Below are positions 33,662-42,057 of a DNA stretch of 64,000 nucleotides, in pieces. Position 1 is the first letter of the stretch, and every line of letters begins with the position of its first letter. The notes under the pieces are model-generated. The model was not told the origin of the DNA. It saw only the letters and a program-made list of their open reading frames with translations, and searched no databases. This DNA comes from Paenibacillus sp. HB172176. GTDB taxonomy: Bacteria > Bacillota > Bacilli > Paenibacillales > Paenibacillaceae. The position numbers and the translations under genes are program-made. The stretch lies in NCBI RefSeq assembly GCF_011947265.1, contig NZ_JAATHD010000009.1, positions 1-64,000 of the forward strand. Reading direction: 5' to 3'.

Positions 33662-35074
33662 TTATAAATCTCCATTCTGCGAATCCGGCAAATGGAGCAG
33701 CTCCGGGACGGTGACGAACGCATAGCCCTCCTCGCCAAGCTCGGTGATGATTTGCTTCAACGCTTCTACCGTATTGGATCCCCCACCGCTGGAGGAATGC
33801 TGCAGAATGATGCCGCCCGGCCATATTTCATCGCGTACCAGATCCATAATATCCGGCGTTGACAGTCCCGACCAGTCCATTGTGTCGACCGACCAATTGA
33901 CGATCCACAGCCCCATATCATGCACGAGCTCCGCATTCTCCTCGTCCAAAGCGCCATAAGGAGGCCGGAAGAGGGACGGGCGGACGCCGGCAATCTCCTC
34001 CAGCTCAACTTGCGTATCGTTGATTTGTTCTCGGGCTTCGTCGAGCGAGAGCTCTTCGAAGCGGGGATGCGACCATGAATGATTGCCGATCGCATGGCCT
34101 TCGTCGACAATTCGCTTCACCATCTCGGGATGGGCGGCGGCTTGCGATCCCAGCATGAAGAACGTCGCTTTAATATGATTCTCCTTCAAGACATCCAGAA
34201 TTTCCGGCGTCACGACATCATCAGGCCCATCGTCGAAGGTCAGAGCCGTTTGTTTGCCGTCGGAGGCTGCCCCGTTGTAATAAATCTTAATTGGGGAAGC
34301 TTCTTTCTCCGTTTTTCCCGTTTCTCGCGAATTCTCGCCCGCTTGCTGCTCCTTAATGTCAAAATACTGCTTCAATCCATCCACGATGGCCTCGGCCGCA
34401 GCCGCTTGTCCTTCGCTGCTGCGCATACGCGACTCCTGCTCCCCGTTCGTCAAATAGCCGATTTCGATTAACGCGGACGGCATATCGGTTAACGAAAGCA
34501 CCTTGAGCTGCTGCTTCTTCACCCCCCGATCCCGGAAGCCCATCGCCTTCACCATTTCGTGCTGCATGCTTTCGGCAAGCTGAACACTGTTCTTGTTCAT
34601 ATATAACGTTTCCGTTCCTTCAACGGAGGAATCCTCATACGTATTGCCATGGATGGAAATAAGCGCGTCGGCTCCCCATTCATTCGCAATCGCAGCCCGA
34701 TCCTCCAGCTCAATGAACGTATCGTCGGACCTCGTCAGCATAGGTTCAAGCATGGGCTCGTCTTGCAATCGTTCAAACACCTTCCGAGCAAGTGACAAGG
34801 TATAGTCCCTCTCATAGTCTCCGCTCGCGCCGGTAGCTCCCGGATCATGACCTCCATGACCCGCATCGATAACAACCTTGTAAGCTCGCATCCCCGGCGG
34901 CGGCTCCGTCAAACCGTTCGAGGAACTGCTTCCCCCTGCCAGCTTCTCCTGAACATTCTCCCTGCTGGAAGAATGGAAGCTCCAGCCGATGGCGCTGCCG
35001 ATCCAGAAGATCAGCAGCAACAGCACGATCAGGCTTCCCCTCGCTATTGCTCTGCGTTTCGTTAAAGTCGTCAT
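33662..35074 (-). CDS. Fusion of N-acetylmuramoyl-L-alanine amidase and polysaccharide deacetylase
   Basis: A 470-residue envelope enzyme with two catalytic domains. After an N-terminal membrane anchor (about 13-31) comes an Amidase_3 domain (about 65-237) with zinc ligands His73, Glu88 and His142 and catalytic Glu204 (ALIEIGYLTN). After a linker (about 240-265) comes a NodB deacetylase domain with Asp281/Asp282 (TFDDGP), His332/His336 (HSWSH), RPPYG at 370-374 and His426. Both active sites look intact, so it may remove both stem peptides and acetyl groups from peptidoglycan. AAGGAGGAG precedes ATG 35074. It shares an upstream motif with the two-component operon at 39493. Confidence 0.92.
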   Translation of the reverse strand: MTTLTKRRAIARGSLIVLLLLIFWIGSAIGWSFHSSSRENVQEKLAGGSSSSNGLTEPPPGMRAYKVVIDAGHGGHDPGATGASGDYERDYTLSLARKVFERLQDEPMLEPMLTRSDDTFIELEDRAAIANEWGADALISIHGNTYEDSSVEGTETLYMNKNSVQLAESMQHEMVKAMGFRDRGVKKQQLKVLSLTDMPSALIEIGYLTNGEQESRMRSSEGQAAAAEAIVDGLKQYFDIKEQQAGENSRETGKTEKEASPIKIYYNGAASDGKQTALTFDDGPDDVVTPEILDVLKENHIKATFFMLGSQAAAHPEMVKRIVDEGHAIGNHSWSHPRFEELSLDEAREQINDTQVELEEIAGVRPSLFRPPYGALDEENAELVHDMGLWIVNWSVDTMDWSGLSTPDIMDLVRDEIWPGGIILQHSSSGGGSNTVEALKQIITELGEEGYAFVTVPELLHLPDSQNGDL

Positions 35075-35155
35075 AGCTCCTCCTTAGTCGACGAATGCTG
35101 CGCGTTTCGTTCTCTTCGTCAACTATAAGAGAGAGGTGTCACAACGACCCCAACG

Positions 35156-35173
35156 AGATGTCAACAAGTTGCA
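35156..35173 (-). promoter_or_regulatory. 18-bp motif shared with the two-component operon
   Basis: Minus strand TGCAACTTGTTGACATCT, about 82 nt upstream of the amidase-deacetylase start. It matches 16 of 18 bases with 39558-39575 upstream of the response-regulator gene. TTGACA inside it could be a -35 box or a response-regulator half-site. Confidence 0.5.
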
Positions 35174-35228
35174 AAACAAAAAAACTTCACCGGTTTTCAC
35201 TTTTTTTGACGAACAAGTTCATTGACTT

Positions 35229-36017
35229 TCAACCGCTTTTATTTACGCTGTTGTCGATTTCCGGTTGTTGCTGGCGCAACGATTTACTCGAACGTCTATG
35301 ATTCCCGAGCTCGGAAATGGTTACAAATCTGAATCCTCTTCTTTGCAGCTCGGGCAAGATTTTTTTAAGAGCTTTGTATGTTTGATCGGAGCCTTGCACA
35401 TTATCGTGCATGAGAACGATATCGCCATTCCGCGCATTTTTCAATACCTTTTGAACAATAGCGTCCACTCCAGGCGCACGCCAATCCTTCGTATCCTGAT
35501 GCCAGGACCACAAAACAACAGTATATCCGTTATCTTTAGCCGCTTTTATTACGGAATCGTTAATATTCCCGCCAGGAGGTCTAAACCAGGGCGAATCTTG
35601 ACCAGCCACCATTTCGATGAGTTCTTTTGTTTTTATCATTTCGCGATTAATGCTTTCAATGGAATGATTCTGTGTAAACAAAATGTGATTGTAGGTATGA
35701 TTGGCCACCTCGTGTCCTTCCGCAACTTCTCTTTTAATAATATCCATGTTTTTGCTTATCCGGTTACCAACAACGAAAAAAGTAGCTTTAGCATCATACT
35801 GCTTCAAAATGTCCAATATTAACGGTGTCATCCTGCTATTTGGCCCATCATCAAAGGTCAGAGAAATTAATTTCTCATCTGTAGGGACTTCCCACACAGC
35901 TTCACCGCGCAATTCATAATATTTGCGATTATGCTTTTGAGGATAATCTGAAAAACCGGATGTATAAACAAAACTCGCTAAACAAATCATGACTCCAAAT
36001 AGTTGTTTTTTTGACAC
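35229..36017 (-). CDS. Polysaccharide deacetylase (NodB/PdaA-like)
   Basis: A 262-residue secreted or anchored deacetylase acting on peptidoglycan or a related glycan. An N-terminal hydrophobic segment (LFGVMICLASFVYTSGF) is followed by the NodB domain: Asp56/Asp57 (TFDDGP), His107/His111 (HTYNH), Arg146 (RPPGG), and LMHD. All metal and catalytic positions are present. The start is GTG 36017 with AGGAG about 10 nt upstream. It lies 154 nt downstream of the amidase-deacetylase fusion; no terminator separates them, so cotranscription is possible. Confidence 0.92.
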   Translation of the reverse strand: MSKKQLFGVMICLASFVYTSGFSDYPQKHNRKYYELRGEAVWEVPTDEKLISLTFDDGPNSRMTPLILDILKQYDAKATFFVVGNRISKNMDIIKREVAEGHEVANHTYNHILFTQNHSIESINREMIKTKELIEMVAGQDSPWFRPPGGNINDSVIKAAKDNGYTVVLWSWHQDTKDWRAPGVDAIVQKVLKNARNGDIVLMHDNVQGSDQTYKALKKILPELQRRGFRFVTISELGNHRRSSKSLRQQQPEIDNSVNKSG

Positions 36018-36137
36018 TGCCGAATCACTCCTAAATCGTGTTGAAACCCGCTTTTGAATTTCCAGTTATAATATGCTTCAATCCATACTTCACTATCCTT
36101 TTTGAATCGACAGAGCGTAATATGCTTTCCTGTATTT

Positions 36138-36171
36138 CAAAAAAACACGATCCCTGCAGCAAACAGGGATC
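36138..36171 (-). terminator. Terminator of the two-component/lipoprotein operon
   Basis: CGATCCCTG/CAGGGATCG is a perfect 9-bp stem with a 7-nt loop, followed on the minus strand by TGTTTTTTT. It starts 5 nt after the lipoprotein stop. Confidence 0.92.
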
Positions 36172-36175
36172 GCGC

Positions 36176-37303
36176 TTATTTGAATTTAATAATGTAATTT
36201 TGCGATTCAGACAACTTCCGATCAAGCCGATTGACTCCGCTTAGCAGCAGCAACTCATTATCCGGGCTCCAGTCCAGCCCTGTTGCGATAATACCTTGAT
36301 ACACCGTTAACTTGTCAAGCACATTATTTCCATACAGCTTGGCGACATATATCGAATTCTGCTGCATATAAGCAATGTACTTCCTGTCCTTCGACAATTT
36401 GAACACGTCGATATCCCGCAGCAATATCGATACAACGTTATTCCTTCTATTATACGCATAAAGCGCGCCATCCGCGCCCGTAAACGCGATTTGATCCCCA
36501 TGCATCCATTCCACCTGACCGTCGCTGTCAATCGAATGCTTGTATTCGCTCACGAATTTGTCGTCAGCAAGAAGGCCATATTCCAGCGTTGACTCTCTCA
36601 TTGGCTGTACGGCGACGGCCGCGGTTCGATCCGCTGACGCGGACGGCTTGACGACAACCGCGCTTTCACCGTCATCCGCAATATGAAGGGATGTGACAAA
36701 CGATGAAGCGTCGCCATCCAGAGCGTACTTGTTCAAGCTCCCGTCTTCCGTATCATAGACGCCTATCATCAGCTCCCGGTTATCGGCCTCCCGCATCATG
36801 AAGCAGAGATAGCGGCTATTGCTCGACCAGGACAGCTGAGCGCCCTTCGCTTCAAGCTGATCGACCTCAAGCACCTTCTCCTCGCCCCCGTTCAGAGAAA
36901 CAAGCTTAAGCGATAGTCCGCCCGCGCCTCCCACTTTGACGTAAGCGGCGTAGCGGCCGTCCGGCGATATCACGACATTTTCCGGAATTAACAGATCATC
37001 CGTCTCCCACAGCTCCGTCAATGTATCATAAGGCGAGTCGACTCGATAGAAGCGAGAAATATCCTTATAGCCTGCATTCACGGCAAGCACGGAATCTACG
37101 TCCAGCCAACCAATGGAGTATACCGCGTATTGCTGCATGGCAGGATAGATGGTATCCACCTCGAATAAGGAAGGAAGGGCGCTCGGAGCCGGGCCAGGCT
37201 CCTCCTCGATAATAATCGTTTTCGCTTTCATCTCCCCGCCGCAGCCTGCAGCCATCAAGCAAGCGACAAGCGCTAACGCCAATACAATGCCTCGTCTTCT
37301 CAT
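36176..37303 (-). CDS. Lipoprotein with TolB-like beta-propeller
   Basis: A 375-residue exported protein with signal peptide and lipobox LMAAGC (Cys about 21). The remainder has repeated WD-like blades such as VISPDGRYAAYVKVG, LSWSSNSRYLCFMM and LDWSPDNELLLLSG, the TolB/WD40-like propeller pattern. GGAAGGTGG precedes ATG 37303, which overlaps the TAA of the histidine kinase gene, so translation is probably coupled. It may feed information to the kinase or be its output. The extension to 37378 is rejected because it lies in the kinase gene and lacks a start signal. Confidence 0.88.
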   Translation of the reverse strand: MRRRGIVLALALVACLMAAGCGGEMKAKTIIIEEEPGPAPSALPSLFEVDTIYPAMQQYAVYSIGWLDVDSVLAVNAGYKDISRFYRVDSPYDTLTELWETDDLLIPENVVISPDGRYAAYVKVGGAGGLSLKLVSLNGGEEKVLEVDQLEAKGAQLSWSSNSRYLCFMMREADNRELMIGVYDTEDGSLNKYALDGDASSFVTSLHIADDGESAVVVKPSASADRTAAVAVQPMRESTLEYGLLADDKFVSEYKHSIDSDGQVEWMHGDQIAFTGADGALYAYNRRNNVVSILLRDIDVFKLSKDRKYIAYMQQNSIYVAKLYGNNVLDKLTVYQGIIATGLDWSPDNELLLLSGVNRLDRKLSESQNYIIKFK

Positions 37304-38757
37304 TATTCCACCTTCCCATCCCGCATGAACGGAAGCTCGATATACACATTCGTTTCCCCGTCTGCATTCTCCAGCCAAATTCGACCTTCATGCTCGTCTA
37401 CGATGCTTCTGCTTATGCTAAGGCCAAGCCCCGCGCTCTCGGAATCCTTATCGGGATTGCCCGCTCTATAGTAAGGTTCAAAAATTTTCTCCAAGTGCTC
37501 CCGGCTAATTCCTTCCCCCTGATTCGAAATGATAATACGGACATGGTCGCCATCCGGACGGGCAACCGCAACAATGTCGGAGCGCGAACGCGAATATTTA
37601 ATTGCGTTATCCAGCAGGTTAATGAAGAGCTGACGCAGTCGATCCGGCTGACCATGCACCTGCAAGCCGCTTTGCGCATCGCAGAGAATCGCCTTTTTGT
37701 ATCGATTCGCCCTGATTGCCATCGTATCGCATACATCCGAGAGCAGCTTCGCAACATCGAGAGCGGTATACGTTTCATTGCCTTCGGCGGCCTTGGACAT
37801 TTCAAGCAGCTTCAATACCATGTCGTGCAGGCGCTTGCTTTCATCCACGATATGGTTCATTCCTTTATCGAAAATAACCCGATCCTTCACGCCGTCCGCG
37901 CGAATAATTTCCGCATACCCCATAATCGTTGTCAGCGGCGTCTTCAGCTCATGCGTCACATTATCATAGAAACGTTTGCGATGAACATACAATTCGCCGA
38001 GCCGATCCCGATCCTTCTCGATAATCGCAAACTGATTGCGAAGCTTCTGCAGCATATTGCTGAAGTTAACGGCCAGCTTGCCTAGCTCGTCCTTGCGCTT
38101 GATGGCGATAGGAACGTCCAGTTTGCCGTTCATCACTTCCGTGGATGCCTGCGTCAGCTTGACGACGGGGATGGTAACATGCCTCGACAGCAGATAGGAA
38201 AATAAGAACGCCGCGGCAAAGACAGCCAGCGTGATCGAAAAGATCGCTCGCTGCAAATAACCGCTTTGTTCGTAAAGCGAGCTGAAGTCTTTGGCAAATC
38301 GAACGATGCCTACTTTGGCTCCGTCGATGATGATGGGATACGAATAAGAAGCGGTGGTCCGTCCGTTCCCCTTCATGATCGTATACGCCGTTCTTCCCTG
38401 CAGCGCTTGCGTCAAATCTCCAGCATTCGCAGGAAAATCAGCCAAATCGGAAGCATAAAGCAGCTCTCCATCGAGCGAATAGAGGCCAACCCAGCTTGAG
38501 GAAGCGTATTGCAGTTCCTTCCCGAGCTCTTCCGCCATTTGCTCGAAATAAACCGTATCGTTCTCGAAGTGATGCGTCAGGAAGGATTGCCGGATATAGC
38601 CGTTGCTGTTGTTTTTCAGATCCTTCAAATTGCTCGTTACGGTCGCTTGATTGGCGGTTTCGATATGGCGGGTGACCCACCCGTTCAGAATAAGGAAGAA
38701 CACGCTAAAAATGACGAAAAAACCGATGATGAATTTAGCCTTTATCGTATGCAGCAT
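37303..38757 (-). CDS. Sensor histidine kinase
   Basis: A 484-residue membrane kinase: helix 1 (about 9-26), extracytoplasmic sensor (about 30-168, with a PAS/Cache-like SSSWVGLYSLDGELLYASD stretch), helix 2 (about 170-191), HAMP linker (about 192-245), phosphoacceptor His269 in FYDNVTHELKTPLTT, and the HATPase domain with N, G1 and G2 boxes (LLDNAIKYSR, ESAGLGLSISR). ATG 38757 is 1 nt past the stop of the response-regulator gene, so the two are coupled. The ligand is unknown; neighbours suggest a cell-envelope signal. Confidence 0.95.
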   Translation of the reverse strand: MLHTIKAKFIIGFFVIFSVFFLILNGWVTRHIETANQATVTSNLKDLKNNSNGYIRQSFLTHHFENDTVYFEQMAEELGKELQYASSSWVGLYSLDGELLYASDLADFPANAGDLTQALQGRTAYTIMKGNGRTTASYSYPIIIDGAKVGIVRFAKDFSSLYEQSGYLQRAIFSITLAVFAAAFLFSYLLSRHVTIPVVKLTQASTEVMNGKLDVPIAIKRKDELGKLAVNFSNMLQKLRNQFAIIEKDRDRLGELYVHRKRFYDNVTHELKTPLTTIMGYAEIIRADGVKDRVIFDKGMNHIVDESKRLHDMVLKLLEMSKAAEGNETYTALDVAKLLSDVCDTMAIRANRYKKAILCDAQSGLQVHGQPDRLRQLFINLLDNAIKYSRSRSDIVAVARPDGDHVRIIISNQGEGISREHLEKIFEPYYRAGNPDKDSESAGLGLSISRSIVDEHEGRIWLENADGETNVYIELPFMRDGKVE

Positions 38758-38758
38758 T

Positions 38759-39493
38759 TTAGGAGTCCAGCCGTTTCACGCATTTGTATCCGATGCCGAA
38801 CACCGTCGCGATCCATTCGGCGGCATCCAGCTTCTTGCGCAGCCGTTGAATATGCGTATCCACCGTTCTCGTATCGCCGGGATAATCGTATCCCCATACC
38901 AGATCGAGCAGCTCCGCCCGGGTGAAGATTCTGCCTTTGTTGCCGAGCAGCAGCAGGAGAACATCGTACTCTTTCGGCGTTAACTCGATTATTCGGTCGC
39001 CCTTGCAGACCTCTCTCTCCTCGGTGAGAATCTCGATATCCTGGAATCGGACAACAGACTCGCATTTCACGGCATTCTCCGCAACTTCAACTTTCTCTAC
39101 AGCCTCACCGTCATTACGATTCGCTTGCGCAACGCGCCTGAGTATGGTTCGAATACGGGCAATGACTTCCCGCAGATCAAACGGCTTTGTTATATAGTCG
39201 TCGGCTCCGAACTCGAGGCCCAGAATTTTATCCGTTATATCGGACTTCGCTGTAATCATTAAAATGGGGATATTGTAAGAGGCCGTTGCCTGCTTGCAGA
39301 TGTCGAGTCCGCTTTGATCCGGCAGCATCCAATCGAGCAGCAGCATATGGGGGCGCCAGCTTTCCATCAACTGAAGGCCGTCATACCCCGTATGCGCCTT
39401 CGCCGTCTCGTAGCCCTCGCGCTGCAAGCCGTATTCCAGCATGTCCGCGATGGCAATCTCGTCTTCGATAATCAATATTTTTGTTTTGTTCAT
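38759..39493 (-). CDS. OmpR-family response regulator
   Basis: About 244 residues: receiver domain with acidic pocket (IIEDE) and phosphorylation site Asp54 (LLLDWMLP), then a winged-helix DNA-binding domain (ELTPKEYDVLLLLL ... TRTVDTHIQRLRKKL). AAGGAAG precedes ATG 39493; the upstream frame to 39535 is unlikely. It is the first gene of the operon regulator-kinase-lipoprotein. The insert RVAQANRNDGEAVEKVEVAE between the domains is somewhat longer than usual. Confidence 0.95.
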   Translation of the reverse strand: MNKTKILIIEDEIAIADMLEYGLQREGYETAKAHTGYDGLQLMESWRPHMLLLDWMLPDQSGLDICKQATASYNIPILMITAKSDITDKILGLEFGADDYITKPFDLREVIARIRTILRRVAQANRNDGEAVEKVEVAENAVKCESVVRFQDIEILTEEREVCKGDRIIELTPKEYDVLLLLLGNKGRIFTRAELLDLVWGYDYPGDTRTVDTHIQRLRKKLDAAEWIATVFGIGYKCVKRLDS

Positions 39494-39523
39494 AGCGCTT
39501 CCTTTTAAAACCATTTTGTTTCT

Positions 39524-39575
39524 ATTATATCGCAACGATGTCGCGGGGATGCGGACAAGTTGTCAACAAATTGCA
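39524..39575 (-). promoter_or_regulatory. Promoter -10 and shared 18-bp motif of the two-component operon
   Basis: TATAAT lies at 39529-39524 on the minus strand. Further upstream TGCAATTTGTTGACAACT (39575-39558) matches the amidase-deacetylase upstream motif at 16 of 18 bases. The TTGACA in it is too far from this -10 (about 32 nt) to be its -35, which favours a regulator-binding role. Confidence 0.5.
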
Positions 39576-39638
39576 GACGGAATGAGCTCGAGTGCTTATT
39601 TGTACGCTCCTGCCCCTTCAAACGTGTGAACTGCATGG

Positions 39639-39709
39639 AAGTCGACCTTTTCGACTTACAGAGCCGCTCGAGCTACGTTTCCGCGCTGCTAGTCGACTTT
39701 TTCGACTTA
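39639..39709. repeat. Two direct AGTCGAC-TTTT-CGACTTA units
   Basis: AAGTCGACCTTTTCGACTTA (39639-39658) and AGTCGACTTTTTCGACTTA (39691-39709) are near-identical, and each is itself a dyad (AAGTCGA/TCGACTT). They lie in the gap between the response-regulator operon and the YitT gene. Another member of the intergenic-unit clusters in this window. Confidence 0.65.
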
Positions 39710-39736
39710 ATGACACTTGCGAGCTCCAATACGAAC

Positions 39737-39771
39737 AAGAGCCGCCAGCGAATAATTCGCCAGCGGCTCTT
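39737..39771 (-). terminator. Hairpin terminating the YitT gene
   Basis: AAGAGCCGC/GCGGCTCTT with an inner GCGAAT/ATTCGC stem, 5 nt after the YitT stop. The U tract is short (TTGTT). Confidence 0.75.
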
Positions 39772-39775
39772 CCCT

Positions 39776-40672
39776 CTAATGAATATCCTTCTTCTTGAAG
39801 CGCCCGCCCTTCACATCGTGAATATTGCCGATCGCCACGAATGCGCCGGAGTCGATATCGTCGACAATCGACTTCAGCTTGGCTTCCTCAATCCGGGTAA
39901 TGACGCAGAAGATGACCTTCTTGTCGTTGCCCGAATAGGCTCCTTCTCCATTTAGATACGTTACTCCGCGGCCAAGACGGCTTAGCAGAGCATCCCCGAT
40001 TTCCCTCGGCTTCTCGCTGATGATCCAGACCGACTTGGACTGGTCGAAGCCCTCAATCGTAATATCTATCATCTTGAACGCTATGTAATAGGCCATCAGC
40101 GAATACATGGCATGATCCCAGCCGAAGATAAAGCCGGCGCTGCCGAGGATGAACACGTTCACGAACATGACTGCTTCGCCGACGGAGAAAGGCGTCTTCT
40201 TGTTGACCAGAATCGCCACGATCTCCGTTCCGTCCATCGATCCGCCGGATCGGATAACCATCCCGACACCGATTCCCAGCAGTACGCCTCCGAACACCGC
40301 CGCAAGAAGCGGATCGATCGTAAGCGGCGATACGGGGACGAGCAGCTCGGTCCCGATCGACATCGCCACGATTGAGAACAAGGTCGAGATCGCAAAGGTT
40401 TTGCCAATCTGCTTGTAGCCGAGCAGCAGGAACGGCAAATTCAGCAGCGTTAGGAAGATGCCGAGAGGAACATGCGTCAAGTGCGCCATAATAATGGATA
40501 TACCGGTAATGCCGCCGTCAATGATGTCATTCGGAACCAGGAAGATTTCCAGCGCAACCGACACCAGACACGCTCCCATAAACATGAAAAATACACGACG
40601 CAACAATTTAATTCGAGACAGCCGCTTATGCTCCGGCAGCTTCTCCAGCATCATTTCTGCTTCTGCAGACAA
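39776..40672 (-). CDS. YitT-family membrane protein (DUF161/DUF2179)
   Basis: About 298-300 residues. Five or six transmembrane helices (from VFFMFMGACLVSVALEIF to YSLMAYYIAFKMI) contain the family signature PNDIIDGGITGISI and GSMDGTEI. A soluble C-terminal DUF2179 domain (KSVWIISEKPREI ... VIFCVITRIEEAKLKSI) follows. The molecular function is unknown. ATG 40678 has its GGAGG only 1 nt away; TTG 40672 is spaced 7 nt and is preferred here. Single gene. Confidence 0.92.
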   Translation of the reverse strand: MSAEAEMMLEKLPEHKRLSRIKLLRRVFFMFMGACLVSVALEIFLVPNDIIDGGITGISIIMAHLTHVPLGIFLTLLNLPFLLLGYKQIGKTFAISTLFSIVAMSIGTELLVPVSPLTIDPLLAAVFGGVLLGIGVGMVIRSGGSMDGTEIVAILVNKKTPFSVGEAVMFVNVFILGSAGFIFGWDHAMYSLMAYYIAFKMIDITIEGFDQSKSVWIISEKPREIGDALLSRLGRGVTYLNGEGAYSGNDKKVIFCVITRIEEAKLKSIVDDIDSGAFVAIGNIHDVKGGRFKKKDIH

Positions 40673-40917
40673 CTCCATTCCTCCCTAAGCCTGGTCTGAT
40701 AGAGAGAGATTCTTCGACCTATTCGAGTAAGGCGCATCATTTCTCTTCATCATTCAATTGTATCATGATATTTCCGATTTGCGCCATGCTCATGTTGCAC
40801 AGAAATTCCATGTAAGGAGAATTGAAGGTCCGCAATTGCGAGGCAACCTGCGGTTGATGCCGTTTGCTTCATTTCGCTGCAAAAGATGTATTTCGCAGCT
40901 TCCAGTCGATGCAGTGG

Positions 40918-42057
40918 CTACAGCAAGCGCTCCACCTCGAGCGCCGCGAGCAGCAGCGGTCCGATGCCCATATAATGATCCGATACGACCGCTTCGGAAA
41001 TATAATAATCGAACGAGCCGTTGCGATCCTTGCTGAGTCCCGCTCCATGACAGATTTGATGGAGATGCACGCCTCGCTCATCCTCGGTGACGAGCCTTCC
41101 GATTATGCCCTTGTAGCCCTTCAGCATGGCGGGGCGGAAGACGCCGCTCAAATAGCCAAGCCTCAGCCCTTTGGCCATTGCGTAGACGAACATGATCGAG
41201 CCGGAAGCCTCCAGGTAGTTGCCCTTCCGATCGCCTTGATCCAGCACCTGATGCCACAGGCCGCTCGCTTGATCCTGCACGCGCACAAGCGCGTGGCATA
41301 TGCGCTCGAAGATGCCGACAATCGTGCCGCGACTGCGGTGGGTAACCGGGAAATGCTCCAGGCAATCGACAAGAGCCATGACGTACCAACCCATCGCGCG
41401 GCTCCAGAAATGAGGCGAGCAGCCGGTAACCGAATCCGCCCACTCCTGCTCGCGGGATTCGTCCCAGCCGTGATAGAGCAGGCCGGTTCGCTTGTCGCGC
41501 GTTCGGCGTTCGACAAGCAGCAATTGATGGGCGACCTCGTCCGTCAGCTCGGGACGATCGAAGGTCTTGGCATACTCCGCCAGGAACGGCGAAGCCATAT
41601 AGAGTCCGTCCAGCCACATCTGGAACGGATACACCTTCTTATGCCAGAACCCGCCCTCCGAGGTGCGGGGCTGACCGAGCAGCTGCGAAGCCAGCGCATG
41701 CGCCGCAAGAGCATACCGCTCATCGCCTGAGCTAGCAAGCTGCATGAACAGATTTTTTCCCTGATTGATTTGGTCCAGATTATATTCCTCGAGCGAGTAG
41801 CCAGCAATCGTTCCGTCTTCCGCGATATAACGGTCCATATGGCGATGCATGAACGAATAATAACGCTCGTCGCCGCTTTGCTTGCCCGCGCGGCCCATTG
41901 CCATCAGAAGCATGCCTGGCACATAAGCCCAGCGCTCCATAGGATAAGGGTGGAAGCCATCCTCTCTGCATCCGCTCAGAAGAGTATCCCCAATCTTGCG
42001 CGACCAACCTGATAATAAAACCGACGCAGCTTCAGCAGCCACTCCCATCTCCTCCAT
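40918..42057 (-). CDS. GH105 unsaturated glucuronyl/galacturonyl hydrolase (YteR/YesR type)
   Basis: About 379 residues forming an alpha/alpha-barrel. It removes the 4,5-unsaturated uronic acid left by lyases from oligosaccharide ends. The segment MWLDGLYMASPFLAEYA holds the catalytic Asp (about 150), and RAMGWYVMALVDCLE is a family motif. No signal peptide, so cytoplasmic. AGAGGT lies before ATG 42057; ATG 42072 is possible but has a poorer site. It overlaps the 3' end of the esterase gene by 26 bp, so the two are cotranscribed. Pectin or rhamnogalacturonan breakdown is implied, fitting the nearby CE8. Confidence 0.93.
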   Translation of the reverse strand: MEEMGVAAEAASVLLSGWSRKIGDTLLSGCREDGFHPYPMERWAYVPGMLLMAMGRAGKQSGDERYYSFMHRHMDRYIAEDGTIAGYSLEEYNLDQINQGKNLFMQLASSGDERYALAAHALASQLLGQPRTSEGGFWHKKVYPFQMWLDGLYMASPFLAEYAKTFDRPELTDEVAHQLLLVERRTRDKRTGLLYHGWDESREQEWADSVTGCSPHFWSRAMGWYVMALVDCLEHFPVTHRSRGTIVGIFERICHALVRVQDQASGLWHQVLDQGDRKGNYLEASGSIMFVYAMAKGLRLGYLSGVFRPAMLKGYKGIIGRLVTEDERGVHLHQICHGAGLSKDRNGSFDYYISEAVVSDHYMGIGPLLLAALEVERLL

